From contig NC_053392.1 in assembly GCF_905171765.1 (NCBI RefSeq), positions 38,499,468-38,563,467 on the forward strand: a stretch of 64,000 bases of DNA, read 5' to 3'. Positions 8,844 to 20,481 of this stretch are shown piece by piece (positions within the stretch are counted from its first letter, which is position 1; each line of letters begins with the position of its first letter). Both the position numbers and the translations under genes were made by a program. Below the pieces are notes generated by a model. That model worked only from the letters and a program-made list of their open reading frames with translations, did no database searches and was not told the DNA's origin. This stretch comes from Bufo bufo. Taxonomy: Eukaryota; Chordata; Amphibia; Anura; Bufonidae.

Positions 8844-11270
8844 GTTATAGCGTTTACAAACTATGGTACAAAAATGTGAATTTCCGCATTTTGAAGCAGC
8901 TCTGACATTCTGAGAACCTGTCATGTTTCCTGAGGTTCTACAATGCCCAGACAGTAGAAACACCCCATAAATGACCCCATTTCGGAAAGTAGACACCCTA
9001 AGGTATTCGCTGATGGGCATAGTGAGTTCATAGAAGTTTTTATTTTTTGTCACACGTTATCGGAAAATGATGATTTTTATTTTATTTTTTCTTACAAAGT
9101 CTCATATTCCACTAACTTGTGACAAAAAATAAAAACTTTCATGAACTCACTATGCCCATCACGAAATCCCTTTGGGTGTCTTCTTTCCAAAATGGGGTCA
9201 CTTGTGGGGTATTTATACTGCCCTGGCATTTTAGGGGACCTAAAGCGTGAGAAGAAGTCTGGAATCCAAATGCCTAAAAATGCCCTGTGAAATCCTAAAG
9301 GTGCTCTTTAGAATTTGGGCACCTAGGCTGCAAAAAAGTGTCACACATGTTGTATCTGCGTACTTAGAAGAAGTAGGGCAATGTGTTTTGGGGTGTATTT
9401 TTACATATACCCATGCTGGGTTAGAGAAATATCTCTCTAAAAGTCAACTTTTCCCATTTTTTTATACAAAGTTGTCATTTTAGAGAGATATTTCTCTCAT
9501 CCAGCATGGGAATATTTTCAAAGACACCCTAAAAAACATTGCCCAACTTCTCCTGAGTACGGCGATACCACATGTGTGACACTTTTTTGCATCCTAGGTG
9601 CACAAAGGGGCCCAAATTCTAAAGAGCACCTTTAGGATGTCACAGGGCATTTTTTACGCATTTGGATTACAAATTACTTCTCACGCTTTAGGTCCCCTAA
9701 AATGCCAGGGCAGTATAAATACCCCACAAGTGACCCTATTTTGGAAAGAAAACACCCCAAGGTATTCCGTGAGGGGCATGGCGAGTCCCTAGAATTTTAA
9801 TTTTTTTTTGGCACAAGTTAGCGGAAAATGATTTATTTTTTTTTCTTACAAAGTCTCATATTCCACTAACTTGTGACAAAAAATAAAATTTTACATGAAC
9901 TCACCATGCCCCTCATGAAATACCTTGGGTGTCTTATTTCCAAAATGGGGTCACTTGTGGGGTATTTATACTGCCCTGGCATTTTAGGGGCCCTAAAGCG
10001 TGAGAAGAAGTCTGGAATCCAAATGCGTAAAAAATGCCCTGTGAAATCGTAAAGATACTGTTTGGAATTTGGGCCCCTTTGCGCACCTAGGCTGCAAAAA
10101 AGTGTCACACGTGGTATCTCCGTACTCAGGAGAAGTAGGGCAATGTGTTTTGGGGTGTATTTTTACATATACCCATGCTGGGTGAGATAAATATCTCTGT
10201 AAAAGACAACTTTTCCAATTTTTTTATACAAAGTTGTAATTTTACAGAGATTTTTCTCTCACCTAGCATGGGTATATGTAAAAAGACACCCCAAAACACA
10301 TTGCTCTACTTCTCTTGAGTACGGCGATACCACATGTGTGACACTTTTTTGCAGCCTAGGTGCGCAAAGGGGCCCAAATTTTAATGAGTACATTTTAGGA
10401 GGGCATTTTAGGCATTTGTATTCCAGACTTCTTTTCACGCTTTAGGGCCCCTAAAATGCCAGGGCAGTATAAATACCCCACAAGTGACCCCATTTTGGAA
10501 AGAAGACACCCCAAGGTATTCTGTGAGGGGAATGGCGAGTTCATAGAAGTTTTTTTTTTGGCACAAGTTAGCGGAAATTTTTTATTTATTTTTTTCTCAC
10601 AAAGTCTCCCTTTCCGCTAACTTGTGACAAAAAGTTCAATCTTTCATGGACTCAATATGCCCCTCAACGAATACCTTGGGGTGTCTACTTTCCGAAATGG
10701 GGTCATTTGTGGGGTGTGTTTACTGTTCTGGCATTTTTGGCGGGGCTAAATTGTGATCAACCCTTTAAAGCGTAAAGGTACTTGTTGGACTTTCGGCCCC
10801 TTTACGCACCTAGGCTGTGTCACACATATGGTATCGCCGTACTCAGGAGAAGTAGGGCAATGTGTTTTGGGGTGTCTTTTTACATATACCCATGCTGGGT
10901 GAGAGAAATATCTCTGTAAATGTACAACTTTGTATAATTTTTTTTTTTTAAATTGTCATTTACAGAGATATTTCTCACACACAGTATGGGTATATGTAAA
11001 AATACACCCCATAACACATTGCCCTACTTCTACTGAGTACGGCAATACCACATGTGTGACACTTTTTTGCAGCCTAGGTGCGCAAAGGGGCCCAAATTCC
11101 AATGAGAATCTTTACGATTTCACAGGGCATTTTTTACGCATTTGGATTCCAAACTACTTCTCACGCTTTAGGTTCCCTAAAATGCCAGGGCAGTATAAAT
11201 ACCCCACAAGTGACCCCATTTTGGAAAGAAGACACCCCAAGGTATTCCATGAGGGGCATGGCGAGTTCCT
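8844..11270. repeat. Array of alternating inverted repeats (foldback array)
   Basis: One ~370-base segment is repeated six to seven times in alternating orientation. Turn-around points of one kind (AGTTAGCGGAAAATGAT facing TCTCATATTCCACTAACTTG) lie near 9075, 9835 and 10590. The other kind (AGAGAAATATCTCT facing AGAGATATTTCTC) lies near 9455, 10225 and 10945. Adjacent arms are therefore complementary over hundreds of bases. Anchors such as TGACCCCATTTTGGAAAGAA and CTGCAAAAAAGTGTCACAC recur in both orientations. No coding frame is convincing. Confidence 0.85.
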
Positions 11271-11744
11271 AGAAAAACACATACGGACATCTGAATGGAG
11301 CCTTACAGGGGGGTGATCAATGACAAGGGGGTGATCAGGGAGTCTAATATGGGGTGATCAGGGGTTAATAAGTAACAGGGGGGTGTAGTGTAGTGGTGTT
11401 TGGTGCTACTTACAGAGCTGCCTGTGTCCTCTGGTGGTCGATCCAAGCAAAAGGGACCACAAGAGGACCAGGTAGCAGGTATATTAGACGCTGTTAACAA
11501 AACAGCGTCTAATATACCTTTTTGGGGTTAAAAAAATCGCATCTACAGCCTGCCAGCGAATGATCGCCGCTGGCAGGCTGTAGATGTACTCGTTTACCTC
11601 CCGATCCTGTGAATGCGCGCTCCTGTGTGTGCGCGTTCACAGAAAATCTCGCGTCTCGCGAGAGGACGCATCGGCGCGTCCAGGAGGAATAACAGGGCCG
11701 TCGCCAGGACGCAATCCTGCGTTCGGCGGCCCTGAGGTGGTTAA
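11271..11744. mobile_element. Non-autonomous DNA element end with perfect hairpins (piggyBac-like?)
   Basis: The tract contains GGGGTGATCA direct repeats (about 11305-11360), a 19-bp stem hairpin at 11477-11519 with a 5-nt loop, and a second 19-bp stem hairpin at 11540-11586 with a 9-nt loop. GC-rich palindromic sequence follows, ending in GGTGGTTAA with TTAA at 11741-11744. A TTAA boundary suggests a piggyBac-type MITE, and the foldback array to the left may be its body. No matching left terminus was found, so the assignment is tentative. Confidence 0.45.
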
Positions 11745-11989
11745 GGTAGAAATACACCCATTATTTTCTGGGGTTTGAAAAACACACTCTTGACAAAATA
11801 CACAATTTTCAGGCCTTGCAACCTCAGCACGTGTGAAATTACAGGCTTATATACTGCTGTCAAATTCAGTTTTTAAACAAACACTCATTTGGGCACAAAA
11901 AATTTAGTTGGCAGCCTTTGATGCAGGTGTCATTATGAGATACACCCTTAATACATTTGGGTTACATTCAGAGATTTTAAATACCGCCA

Positions 11990-12610
11990 TTTGGTGCACC
12001 AATATTGAATTCAGGCCTATACTGGTTCAGACCCTGTGAGATACCCCCTCTACATACAGGGGTTTGAATTAGGCATTTGAAATACAGCCATTTGAAATAG
12101 AGCCATGTTGTGCAAAGATATTTTTACTTCAGGCCTACACTGGTTCAGGCCCTGTGAGATACCACCTCTACATACAGGGGTTTGAATTAGGCATTTGAAA
12201 TACAGCCATTTGAAATACAGCCATTTTGTGCAAATATATATTTACTTCAGGCCTACAGAGGTTCAGGCCCTGTGAGATACCACCTCTACATACAGGGGTT
12301 TGAATTAGGCATTTGAAATACAGCCATTTGAAATACAGCCATTTTTGCAAAGATATATTTTCTTCAGGCCTACAGAGGTTCAGGCCCTCTGAGATACTCC
12401 CTCTACATGCAGGGGTTTTAATTAGGCATTTGAAATACAGCTTTTTTGTGCAAAGATATATTTAGTTCAGGCCTACAGAGGATCAGGCCCTATGAGATAC
12501 CACCTCTACATACAGGTGTCTGAATTAGTCATTTGAAATACAGCCATTTTGGGCAAATAAATCTTTTATTGAGGCCTAGTCTGGTTCAGGCCGTGTGAGA
12601 TACACCCTTT
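11990..12610. repeat. ~118-bp tandem repeat in the hAT B leader
   Basis: Units with CTCTACATACAGGGGTTTGA, then GGCATTTGAAATACAGCC, then CTTCAGGCCTACA recur near 12052, 12171, 12289, 12400 and 12508. The unit has no resemblance to the leader arrays of copies A or D apart from position. Confidence 0.85.
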
Positions 12611-12689
12611 ACATACTGTCGTTCAATTCTACCATTAATTAAACACCCATTTAGGGCAAGATCCTAAATTTTAAAAATATAAGGAGAGC

Positions 12690-13714
12690 TTCAAATAAGG
12701 GACGTGGCCCAGGTCGTGGTGCTGCTGGTGGAGCTCCTGTTGCAGGGAGAGGACGTGGTTGATCTGTGCCAGCTACACGCACAAGTGAAACCACTTGCTC
12801 AGGTGCGAGTAGGCAACAAAACCTACAGCGGAATTTGGTTGGGCATAATGCTGCTCTACGAATGGTGAGGCCTGAACAAGTACAGGCGATAGTAGATTGG
12901 GTTGCTGACAGTGGATCCAGTTCCTTCACATTGTCTCCCATCCAGCCTCCTGCTGAAAGACCACAGTTGGCACCTGCAGCCGATGTCCATCAGTATTTCA
13001 CCTCACCCCCTTGCAAATCAGCCAAGCAGTATGAGCCCCAAGTAATGCAGCAGTCTCTTCTGCTTTTTGACGACTCTGTTAGCAGGGTTTTCCAGGGACA
13101 TCCACCTAGCCCTGCCCCAGAAGTGGAAGAGATTGAGTGCACCGATGCCCAACCACTTATCTTTCAAGATGAGTACATGGGAGGACCATCGCAGCATGTC
13201 TCGGATGATGACGAAACACAGGTGCCAACTGCTGGGGCTTTCAAAAGTGTGCAGACCGACAAGAAAGGCAGGGGTGAAGACTGGGTGGAAGATGATGTGG
13301 AGGACGATGAGGTCCTCGACCCCACATGGAATCACGGTCATGCGAGTGACCTATGTAGTTCGGAGGAAGAGGCGGTGGTCGCACAGGGCCACCAGCACAG
13401 CAGAAGAGGGAGCAGGGTGCAAAAGCGGAGCAGCCATCCTCTAGACAGTACGCCTGCTACTGACCACCGCAGCAAGGGACCGAGCACACCAAAGCCAGCT
13501 CTAAGGAGTTCCCTGGCGTGGCAGTTCTTCAGACAATGTGCTGACGACAAGACATGCTGTGCAATCAGAGCCTGAAGCGAGGCATAAACGTTCTCAACCT
13601 GAGCACAACCTGCATAACCAGGCATTTAAGTGCAAAGCACGAGCTGCAGTGGAGTAGACACCTCAAAATCCAAGAAAGGTCTCTGGCTCCTCCTGCTTCC
13701 TCTTCTGCTGCAGT
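12690..13714 (+). pseudogene. hAT transposase copy B, N-terminal part
   Basis: The Gly/Arg-rich start region (about 12695-12765) is interrupted by TGA where copy A has an Arg codon. A 269-residue open stretch from 12766 then follows, matching copies A and E (VDWVADSGSSSFTLSP, QQSLLLFDDSVSRVFQGHPP, DDDETQVPTA, EVLDPTWN). The BED finger starts as SLAWQFFRQCADDKT, then a short deletion near 13548 removes the first zinc-binding Cys pair and shifts the frame. The rest (GINVLNLSTTC, TRHLSAKHELQW) follows in another frame. Insertion of the LTR block at 13715 ends this part. Confidence 0.85.
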
Positions 13715-13795
13715 TGTAGCGGTCAGAGGAGGGAGAGACCGCAAGGCAGGATTCAAGTACAGTACAGCGGACAAGGAGACTGAAGGTAAACCAGC

Positions 13796-14450
13796 TGTCA
13801 CGACCGCTATCCCAGCAGCAGTCGTGTCGCATCAGACGGAGGGGAAGGAGGACCCTTATCTATGGATGGGAAATAGAATGGCCACCCCTGACTAACCCTA
13901 AGCTGGCACCTGTCTGCCTTGATACCCTAGACGGGGTGTGAACCCGTGCGGCGAGCAGGATGCCTAAACCCTCAGTCACCCTAACAAGACTTAGACTGGG
14001 GAAAGGCCGATGGGAGCACTAGTCACCATCACTCGCATCTAGGAGAACAACAGGGGAAGACAGCAACAAACAAACAATCAAACATCAGAGATAGACTTAT
14101 CCAGTCACGAGCAGAGAAGGCGATCCCAATCACGACAGTCCACGCCGGACAAGAGCTCCACAGCAATACCGTCAAACGATCTCCTTCAAAGGTCAGAATA
14201 GCACTGGAAGTAAGGACTATATCTGGCAATGACTGCAAGTGAAACTGAAACTAATATAGTAGCTGGGAGTGGCAGACAGGACTCACCTGAGAAGGATTCC
14301 TACAAACTCCCAGTCAGGACAAAAAGGTTCACAAGGCAAAACCCGGATGACATACCCTGAACCACGGAGCAAACTCACAAGCTATCGCGAGTAGCAAGTC
14401 GCTGCGACCTTCTCCTCCCAGACCTGTCTGGATCAGTCACAGTCGTGACA
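13796..14450 (-). repeat. 3' LTR of the Gypsy provirus
   Basis: On the minus strand this is the downstream LTR. The adjacent purine-rich tract at 14451-14464 (AGAAAGGGGGGTAC read on minus) fits a polypurine tract for plus-strand priming. It matches 25984-26638 base for base except at scattered sites. Confidence 0.9.
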
Positions 14451-14888
14451 GTACCCCCCTTTCTACGAGGGGCCCCCGGACCCTCAAGACCAGGCCTCTC
14501 CGGATGGGAGCTATGAAAAGCCTGAATGAATCTGTCCGCTTTTATCTCTGATGCTGGAACCCACATTCTCTCTTCCGAACCATAACCTCTCCAGTGCACC
14601 AGGTACTGAAGAGAGCGGCGAACATATCGTGAATCAACAATCTTTTCTACCTGAAACTCAAGACTGCCATCAACAACCACCGGTGGAGGCGGTAGTGGCA
14701 ATGGTTCAGGAGGCTCTACATATCTCTTAAGCAGAGATCTGTGGAAGACATTATGGATCCTTAGGGTCTGAGGTAGCTCCAGATGAAAAGCCACCGGGTT
14801 AATGATCTTAATTACCCTATAAGGACCAATAAATTCGGACCTAATTTCCACGAGGGAACCTTTAACTTGATATTTCTGGTAGACAACC
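14375..14888 (-). pseudogene. Gypsy integrase C-terminus with chromodomain
   Basis: This is the continuation of the integrase frame that breaks at 22161. The first codons (VWL then STRNIKLK) run to about 14840, where a one-base deletion shifts the frame. The readable frame then gives FIGPYRVIKIINPVAFHLEL, the conserved post-integrase segment, and HNVFHRSLLKRY. A chromodomain follows with YLVHWRGYGSEERMWVPASE. In chromoviruses this domain targets integration to particular histone marks. The frame ends inside the 3' LTR. Confidence 0.88.
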
Positions 14889-16562
14889 TGTTAAGGGGGG
14901 ATATTAATCACCAATATTTATGCAAATATCGATAATTAATATTCATAAATGGGAGGAGCCGTCTATTGATGACTCCGCCCATTTATACCTAAATAAACAT
15001 AAAACACTACTGATTACCTCTGATTGCCTATACATTACACTGAACTACACTACGTACGACTTACTATCACTATACTACGGCGGCGACTAGTAAAAACACC
15101 ATACACTGTATTATGAACAATAAGGAATATTTATTACACAATACAATTATACAAGTCTAACAATATGCTATATCTATATATATTCATAGATCAATGGATA
15201 TGAATATATATACATACAGAAGTACACACCGCAGTATAGAAATGGTACTACAATAAACACAATACAAGCCTAACTACTCTACACAGCACAATCCCAAATT
15301 CCACCCCACACACTAAATACATAATACCATAATACATTTATACACACAAATATCAATAACCCACCCGCCTGACTAATCACTGTCCCTATGGGGTACAAGG
15401 AGTTAAACACAATGGTGGCTCTGCAGGGGATTAATACCTGCAGGCCAAGGGACACAGGGTTATGAGTTATCAGGGCAGTGGTAGCAGGGATAAGGCATTG
15501 AAGGGGTTAATGGTCAGGACTCTGCAGGGACAGGGCAATGCAGAGGTTAATGCTCTGCAGGGATTTATTCACACACTATATGTCACAGTCTAATATTTGC
15601 TTATAATTATATATATCTATATCAATGGAATAGATATATATATTTATAGCAGCACACAACAATATAAGTAACAATACACTATTACGGTACTAACTACACT
15701 AACACATTCCCCAGTCCTCCCCAACATCTAACTACAATTGTACTAATCCCTACGGGGAATAACCAGGGGTTATTACGGAACAGGGGATATGGGGGAACTA
15801 CGATCCTGGGGGAACACAGGGGATATATGATTATAGGGGGACTCAGGGCAGGAGAGGTTAAGGGTAACCAAGGGTTATACAGGGGGTGACTGGGCTGCTT
15901 CCAGGGTACAGGCTCATCAAGGATTAATGCTGAGACATGAAGTCAGCAGCCAGGGGTTAGGGGATGGTTGGTACTCAGCCATTTTTCAGAGCCATGTGGC
16001 CTCTCTTCAGGGTGCAGCGCCCATGTGCCTCATTGCAGTCCAGGAATCCAAGAGAGAGCATGTCTGCCATGCTGGGGGCTTTATACCACCAAAGCAGCCC
16101 CCCCTCCTCCTTCAACAGGAGGGTGATGACATCATCGTGGGGTCGTGTGACGGAATGCTAGAGCTGAAACAAAGGACTTCCTGCACAAGCTGTAAGCCCC
16201 CAGCTGCTGCTACAACATAACATCACCCACTCCCACGTCATAAACGAACCAGGCTGATCAATATATATATGTACACATATACACACTACACAACCTGGGG
16301 ATACTTAGGTATATTCATCCATATAGATGTTTGGGGCCCATCTACATGCATGTCCATATACACAATATCATAAATGGGCAGTAATAAGCCCACCTGCATA
16401 TGGATATATTATACATAGAGATGTATGCTGACAAGGGGGCATACATACATCTCCATGTATACACCCATACCACCTGGACCGGCCCATGCAAAAGGGCCAA
16501 TATACATGCATATATGTAAGGGCATATATACATATATATTTAAATCCAAACTTCCCTCAACA
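14889..16562 (-). repeat. 3' LTR of the Gag-only element
   Basis: Downstream LTR on the minus strand. Just inside it the minus strand reads ACAGGGGGAT, a short polypurine-tract candidate at 16563-16572. It contains a TATAAATGGGCGG-type stretch and an ATTTGCAT octamer near 14915-14990 and several AT-rich ATATAT tracts. Promoter function is not established. Open frames inside the LTR occur identically in both copies and lack any recognisable domain. Confidence 0.9.
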
Positions 16563-18940
16563 ATCCCCCTGTTGTCGCAATTCGACAATAAACTTTGGGG
16601 AAGTGTTGGGACATATTTGCCCCCTCAACCCCCCTCTTGGTAACAGTTCAGGAAGGACTGAAGTAATATGGCCCTTAGGTACCTAGTCATCACCCATCGT
16701 GCACTAACACCTCCGACCTGCCCTTCAACGTAACCAGGCGTCTCCATCCACAGAATACACCGTCTTCTTCTCTGGAATTTACTTGCATCTTACATTATGA
16801 TCCTCAGGTGTCAGCCACTCCCTATGTACTCGGGAATGGCTTCACCTTTGCCGTTTTATCACTCCACTCAGCGACCGTGTTCTTTCTCTTTGCCAGTGTT
16901 GTTCTTCTGGCGTCCGTCACCCCCAATGTCAGTGCCAGTCTTTCGGTGTCAGTCACTCCCAATGTTTCCAGAATGACTTTACCCTTAATCCATGTAGCAC
17001 CTCCTTATGGGGTACGGACGGCCGTAGGCTGACCTTTTAACACAAGTACAACTTTAGACTCAGTTGTTGGAGAGGTTCTCCCATGGACAGATACGTAGGT
17101 CTTTACAAGGCAGGTCAGAATTTCTGGTAAGAGGTGATGTCATAGTACCTAAATACTAACTGCGGGAAAGAACACCGCACTCACTGACATTCAGTCCAAC
17201 CCTTACAAACGTCACCGTTCTTGGGGTTAAAGTGGCAAATGAACTTGGTAAAGAGGGGGCCTGTCCCTAGGGAATCTACTCTTCCCCATTCACACAAAAA
17301 CAGGTCACATCCCTCCCAACACCACCAGATTCCATTAAATGTGTGTACCCATAGAGACTCATGCAACCTGGCATATCTCTACACCTCCAAAGACACAGGT
17401 AGGTCGCAGACCCCTGTGTCAATGGGAAACGACTATAGGATGCAAATGTGTACAGCCAAATAATAACTCACCGCAATGCGTTGGGCGAGTTTCCCTGGGT
17501 ATAGGCTGTCACACATTTGTACCTAGAGTGTCATAGGTCCACAATCAACCAACAAACATAATCAATATATATACAATACAATGTGCTATGGGGTTTCAGG
17601 GTAGTACATGTTATACGTCCCGAACCCTCATAGGAAACAAAGTGTCCATAAAATATTTGGCTACAGGACAAAGTTGGAGTTATGTCCTGAGCCTCCTCCT
17701 CCGGATAGTTCTGCAAAGTTCTGTCTGGTTCTGGTGTATTTGGTCAGTAAGTCCCTTGACCCTCCGATTACGATGACCAGAACCAGAAGAAGTTTCACTG
17801 GGTGAAACAAGTGATAAGTTCTTCCACCCGAACGTCTCCCAAGTCTTCCTCCAGAGCCTTAAATAATGCTCCCGCTGGATTGTGGCACAGTCTTCTCTAG
17901 AACACCTCTAGGCAGAGGTCGCTTAGTTGCCAAAATCCAGTGGGATCCTCTGGAGCTTCACAACAGTGTCAGGGGGAATAGCTGGCCTCTTCTGTGGCAT
18001 CTCCTAGGTTTTTCTTCCGCTCCATATAAAATCACACCTATGGCAGAAGAAAACACCAGGCGCTCCCAGGGGAATTTCTCCCCTAACAGTGCAATTAAAT
18101 GTGAAAATTTCCAGCACCAATACCTTTAACCCATGGGTAGAGAAAGGTATTGGGCTGCCCTTTATCTCACAGGACCCCTCGTTATCCCAACACTGGTGTC
18201 TGAACACCCTACCTTCAGAGGATTGAGTCCTCTGCTGCACATCCCTCTGCAATAACAGATAAGGATGGCCACCCTACTAGGTTAGGATAACTGGAGTTCT
18301 GTGGACAAAGCACCATCTTGTTATTGATGGCACCGCATCCCCGTCCACCCATGTGTACCCAGGCTGATTTCCCCCTGTGATCCCATCTTGTGGAGGCCCG
18401 CAGAACCAATGGCATAGGCATGCCCCGGCTCCCCAGGACCCCACAACACAAGAACACAGTCCACACTCTGCTGCCAAACACTCTGCGTCCAATCCCTATC
18501 AGAGCTGTGCTGCCTGCTCGGACTAGAATTAAGTGCGCAGCACAACATTACACCAATGTTGTCTGTCCGCCCCAGTCCCCAGCGCAACACAGCCCTACCG
18601 AAAACCTTGAGCAAAACAGTGTTATCCGTATCGATCCGAGACCCTGGCTGCCCAGAATAATATCACATCATCCTTTGTGTAGGATTTCCCGTGTGAAATT
18701 ATCTGCTCGCAAGCCTATACGTTCTCGATCCACAGTATAACACTGTTCCACTGCAAGGGGACACAGAATGAAACAGACAGCAGATGGGACTTACACCACT
18801 ACATAAATCAGCATGGTATAACACATCCGCAGACAAGGACTACCACCATCAACACCAAGAAAAACTTACAAACAGATAACAAAAACACACAACATGGACA
18901 TACACAGGGAACAAACAGTGTAACAAATAGTACAGGGGTG
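16563..18940 (-). other. Interior of the Gag-only element, no intact gene
   Basis: The 2.4 kb downstream of gag has no long frame on the minus strand and no RT motif. Around 16810-17100 the minus strand shows short broken frames with GQPTAVRTP and GATWIKGKVI. These faintly resemble the C-terminal domain of retroviral integrases (a PTAVKV...WIH pattern). This could be the last trace of a deleted pol, but the evidence is weak. The rest looks non-coding. Confidence 0.4.
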
Positions 18941-20248
18941 TCAAATGTTGCCTAGCCTAGCTTGGCCACTCTGACCCCTCAGCAGCTGGTGATGCTGCCG
19001 AGAGGTAACCCCGTTATGGCCAGGCTGACTAGACCCCACTGCACAATTTGTTACCTGGCTGATACTGTTGGACACATTGCAATTACCTGCACAAGGGCAA
19101 TTCCTTGCAATGTGTCCTTTGTTCCCACACCTGAAACACGTGACTTGGTTTCCTGTCCTGTGTGTTATGTTCCTATCTGTTTCGCAGTGTCTCGCTATGT
19201 GACCTAGGCCACCACATGCAAAACATCTGATGTTTGCTCTGCATGGCCCAGGTCCATCTACACTGCAGCCGTGCTCCCTTCTCCTGAATTGTTCCATCCT
19301 CAAGGACACACTCTTCACAACAGTTCTTTTTCCCAAAGTCAGGGAAAAATCTCTGTTAGTCTGGACCGGCTTGACCTGATCATTAGACCGGTCACAGACT
19401 ACTCTCCCCCCTTGTGGCCCTGCACAGGGCAACGTTTTGGGAGATTCCGACCCTGGCTTTACGGAAAAAGAAAGGGCCGGCACCAACCTGGTGATAACTT
19501 GTTGCATGCCAGACATTAGCTGGGACCTTACAGCAACCTGAGCCTTCAATTTGGCTACCGTCACGTCAGTAGAGGCAGTCCGCTCCTTGAAGGCCTTGAC
19601 CTCAGTATAAGACTGAGTCAACTTAGCCTCAATTTCCTCCTTCTGCCTCTGCAGCTCTACTAACTGTGACTCTATCCTAGCCACCTGCGCATCTCGGTCA
19701 ACAGTAGACTGCACATTCTCTGCCAGCTGTGCTCGCAATGCCGAGACCTGGTCCGAATTACTGGCACAGCATTGGCAGTGAATGTTCGGAGGAATTGTCT
19801 CTGTTGACTGAGACACCAGCGCCACTTCCTTTGGCTTGCAGATGCTAGCCTCAAACGTATGAACGAGTTTGGCTAGCATCCGAAGCCGTTTGGTGGCCTT
19901 GTTCAACACCGTCCGTTTGTTAACACATAGCTTGTCATAAGTACAAGCCTGTGCTAACAAATCGGACCACAGCATTTCTGCTGACTTGTGAGTGGTGGGG
20001 AGGATGGGGTTAAATGTGCTGTGTTTAGCTAGCTGGTGTAGTGTGGAGAAGTCCATACTCCCGTTTTGATGAGAGGTCATCTTCCTTGGTGTTGTCCTTT
20101 GTTTTCCCTTGTATGCTGCGTGGAGAAGGTCCTGTAACGCCTTCTCCCGCTCAGCCGGACTTCTCTGTTCAGCTCCAACGGCGATGGTCCTCTCTTCAGT
20201 GACGTATGCGACGACTTCTCTCCAGTGTTCAGTGGGCGTGCAAGGCAA
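18941..20248 (-). CDS. gag: Gag-like protein with coiled coil and two CCHC knuckles
   Basis: An uninterrupted 435-residue frame. The N-terminal ~150 residues have no recognised domain. Residues about 175-245 form a heptad-rich coiled coil (ALRAQLAENV, VELQRQKEEIEAKL). A basic linker follows, then two consecutive nucleocapsid knuckles, CFACGGLGHIARHC and CFRCGNKGHIARNC, both exact C-x2-C-x4-H-x4-C. The tail is Gln/His/Ser-rich. Two knuckles and a coiled coil suggest a retrovirus-like rather than Gypsy-type Gag. Its role would be packaging element RNA into particles. The start is the first Met of the frame, about 230 bases inside the LTR boundary, and no protease or pol follows. Both LTRs being near-identical fits a recently active element. 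Confidence 0.85.
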   Translation of the reverse strand: MPCTPTEHWREVVAYVTEERTIAVGAEQRSPAEREKALQDLLHAAYKGKQRTTPRKMTSHQNGSMDFSTLHQLAKHSTFNPILPTTHKSAEMLWSDLLAQACTYDKLCVNKRTVLNKATKRLRMLAKLVHTFEASICKPKEVALVSQSTETIPPNIHCQCCASNSDQVSALRAQLAENVQSTVDRDAQVARIESQLVELQRQKEEIEAKLTQSYTEVKAFKERTASTDVTVAKLKAQVAVRSQLMSGMQQVITRLVPALSFSVKPGSESPKTLPCAGPQGGRVVCDRSNDQVKPVQTNRDFSLTLGKRTVVKSVSLRMEQFRRREHGCSVDGPGPCRANIRCFACGGLGHIARHCETDRNITHRTGNQVTCFRCGNKGHIARNCPCAGNCNVSNSISQVTNCAVGSSQPGHNGVTSRQHHQLLRGQSGQARLGNI

Positions 20249-20460
20249 TCAGAAAATCGTTAATACACAAATCAGAAAGATTTAAATTCTCTGCTGTAGA
20301 GATTGCTCCGTGTTTGGTTCTGATTGAACAAAACGCTTTACCTGTACGAACTATCAGGCAATGGACGCTCAGAATCCACTGACCGCGTCCCTCCCGTCTG
20401 ACTAGTTGACAGCGTAAACGATTCTTTTCACCAAAAACAAACACAGAAAACAAATTCTTA

Positions 20461-20481
20461 GCAGTGGGCCTGGCTCGCCAA
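20461..20481 (-). promoter_or_regulatory. Candidate primer-binding site of the Gag-only element
   Basis: Immediately inside the upstream LTR the minus strand reads TTGGCGAGCCAGGCCCACTG. A TGG start next to the LTR is expected for complementarity to a tRNA CCA end. I could not match it to a specific tRNA. Confidence 0.45.

Noticed and set aside
15927..16220. 97-residue plus-strand frame, present again at 21520-21813
   Set aside because: It lies inside the LTR on the antisense strand and is duplicated only because LTRs are duplicated. No recognisable domain.
16342..16533. Minus-strand Cys/Tyr-rich frame, repeated at 21935-22126
   Set aside because: It comes from ATATAT/CATACA-rich LTR sequence, identical in both LTRs. 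Not a gene.
20229..20453. 74-residue frame between the 5' LTR and gag of the Gag-only element
   Set aside because: It has no similarity to known leader proteins and overlaps the gag start. It is more likely untranslated leader.
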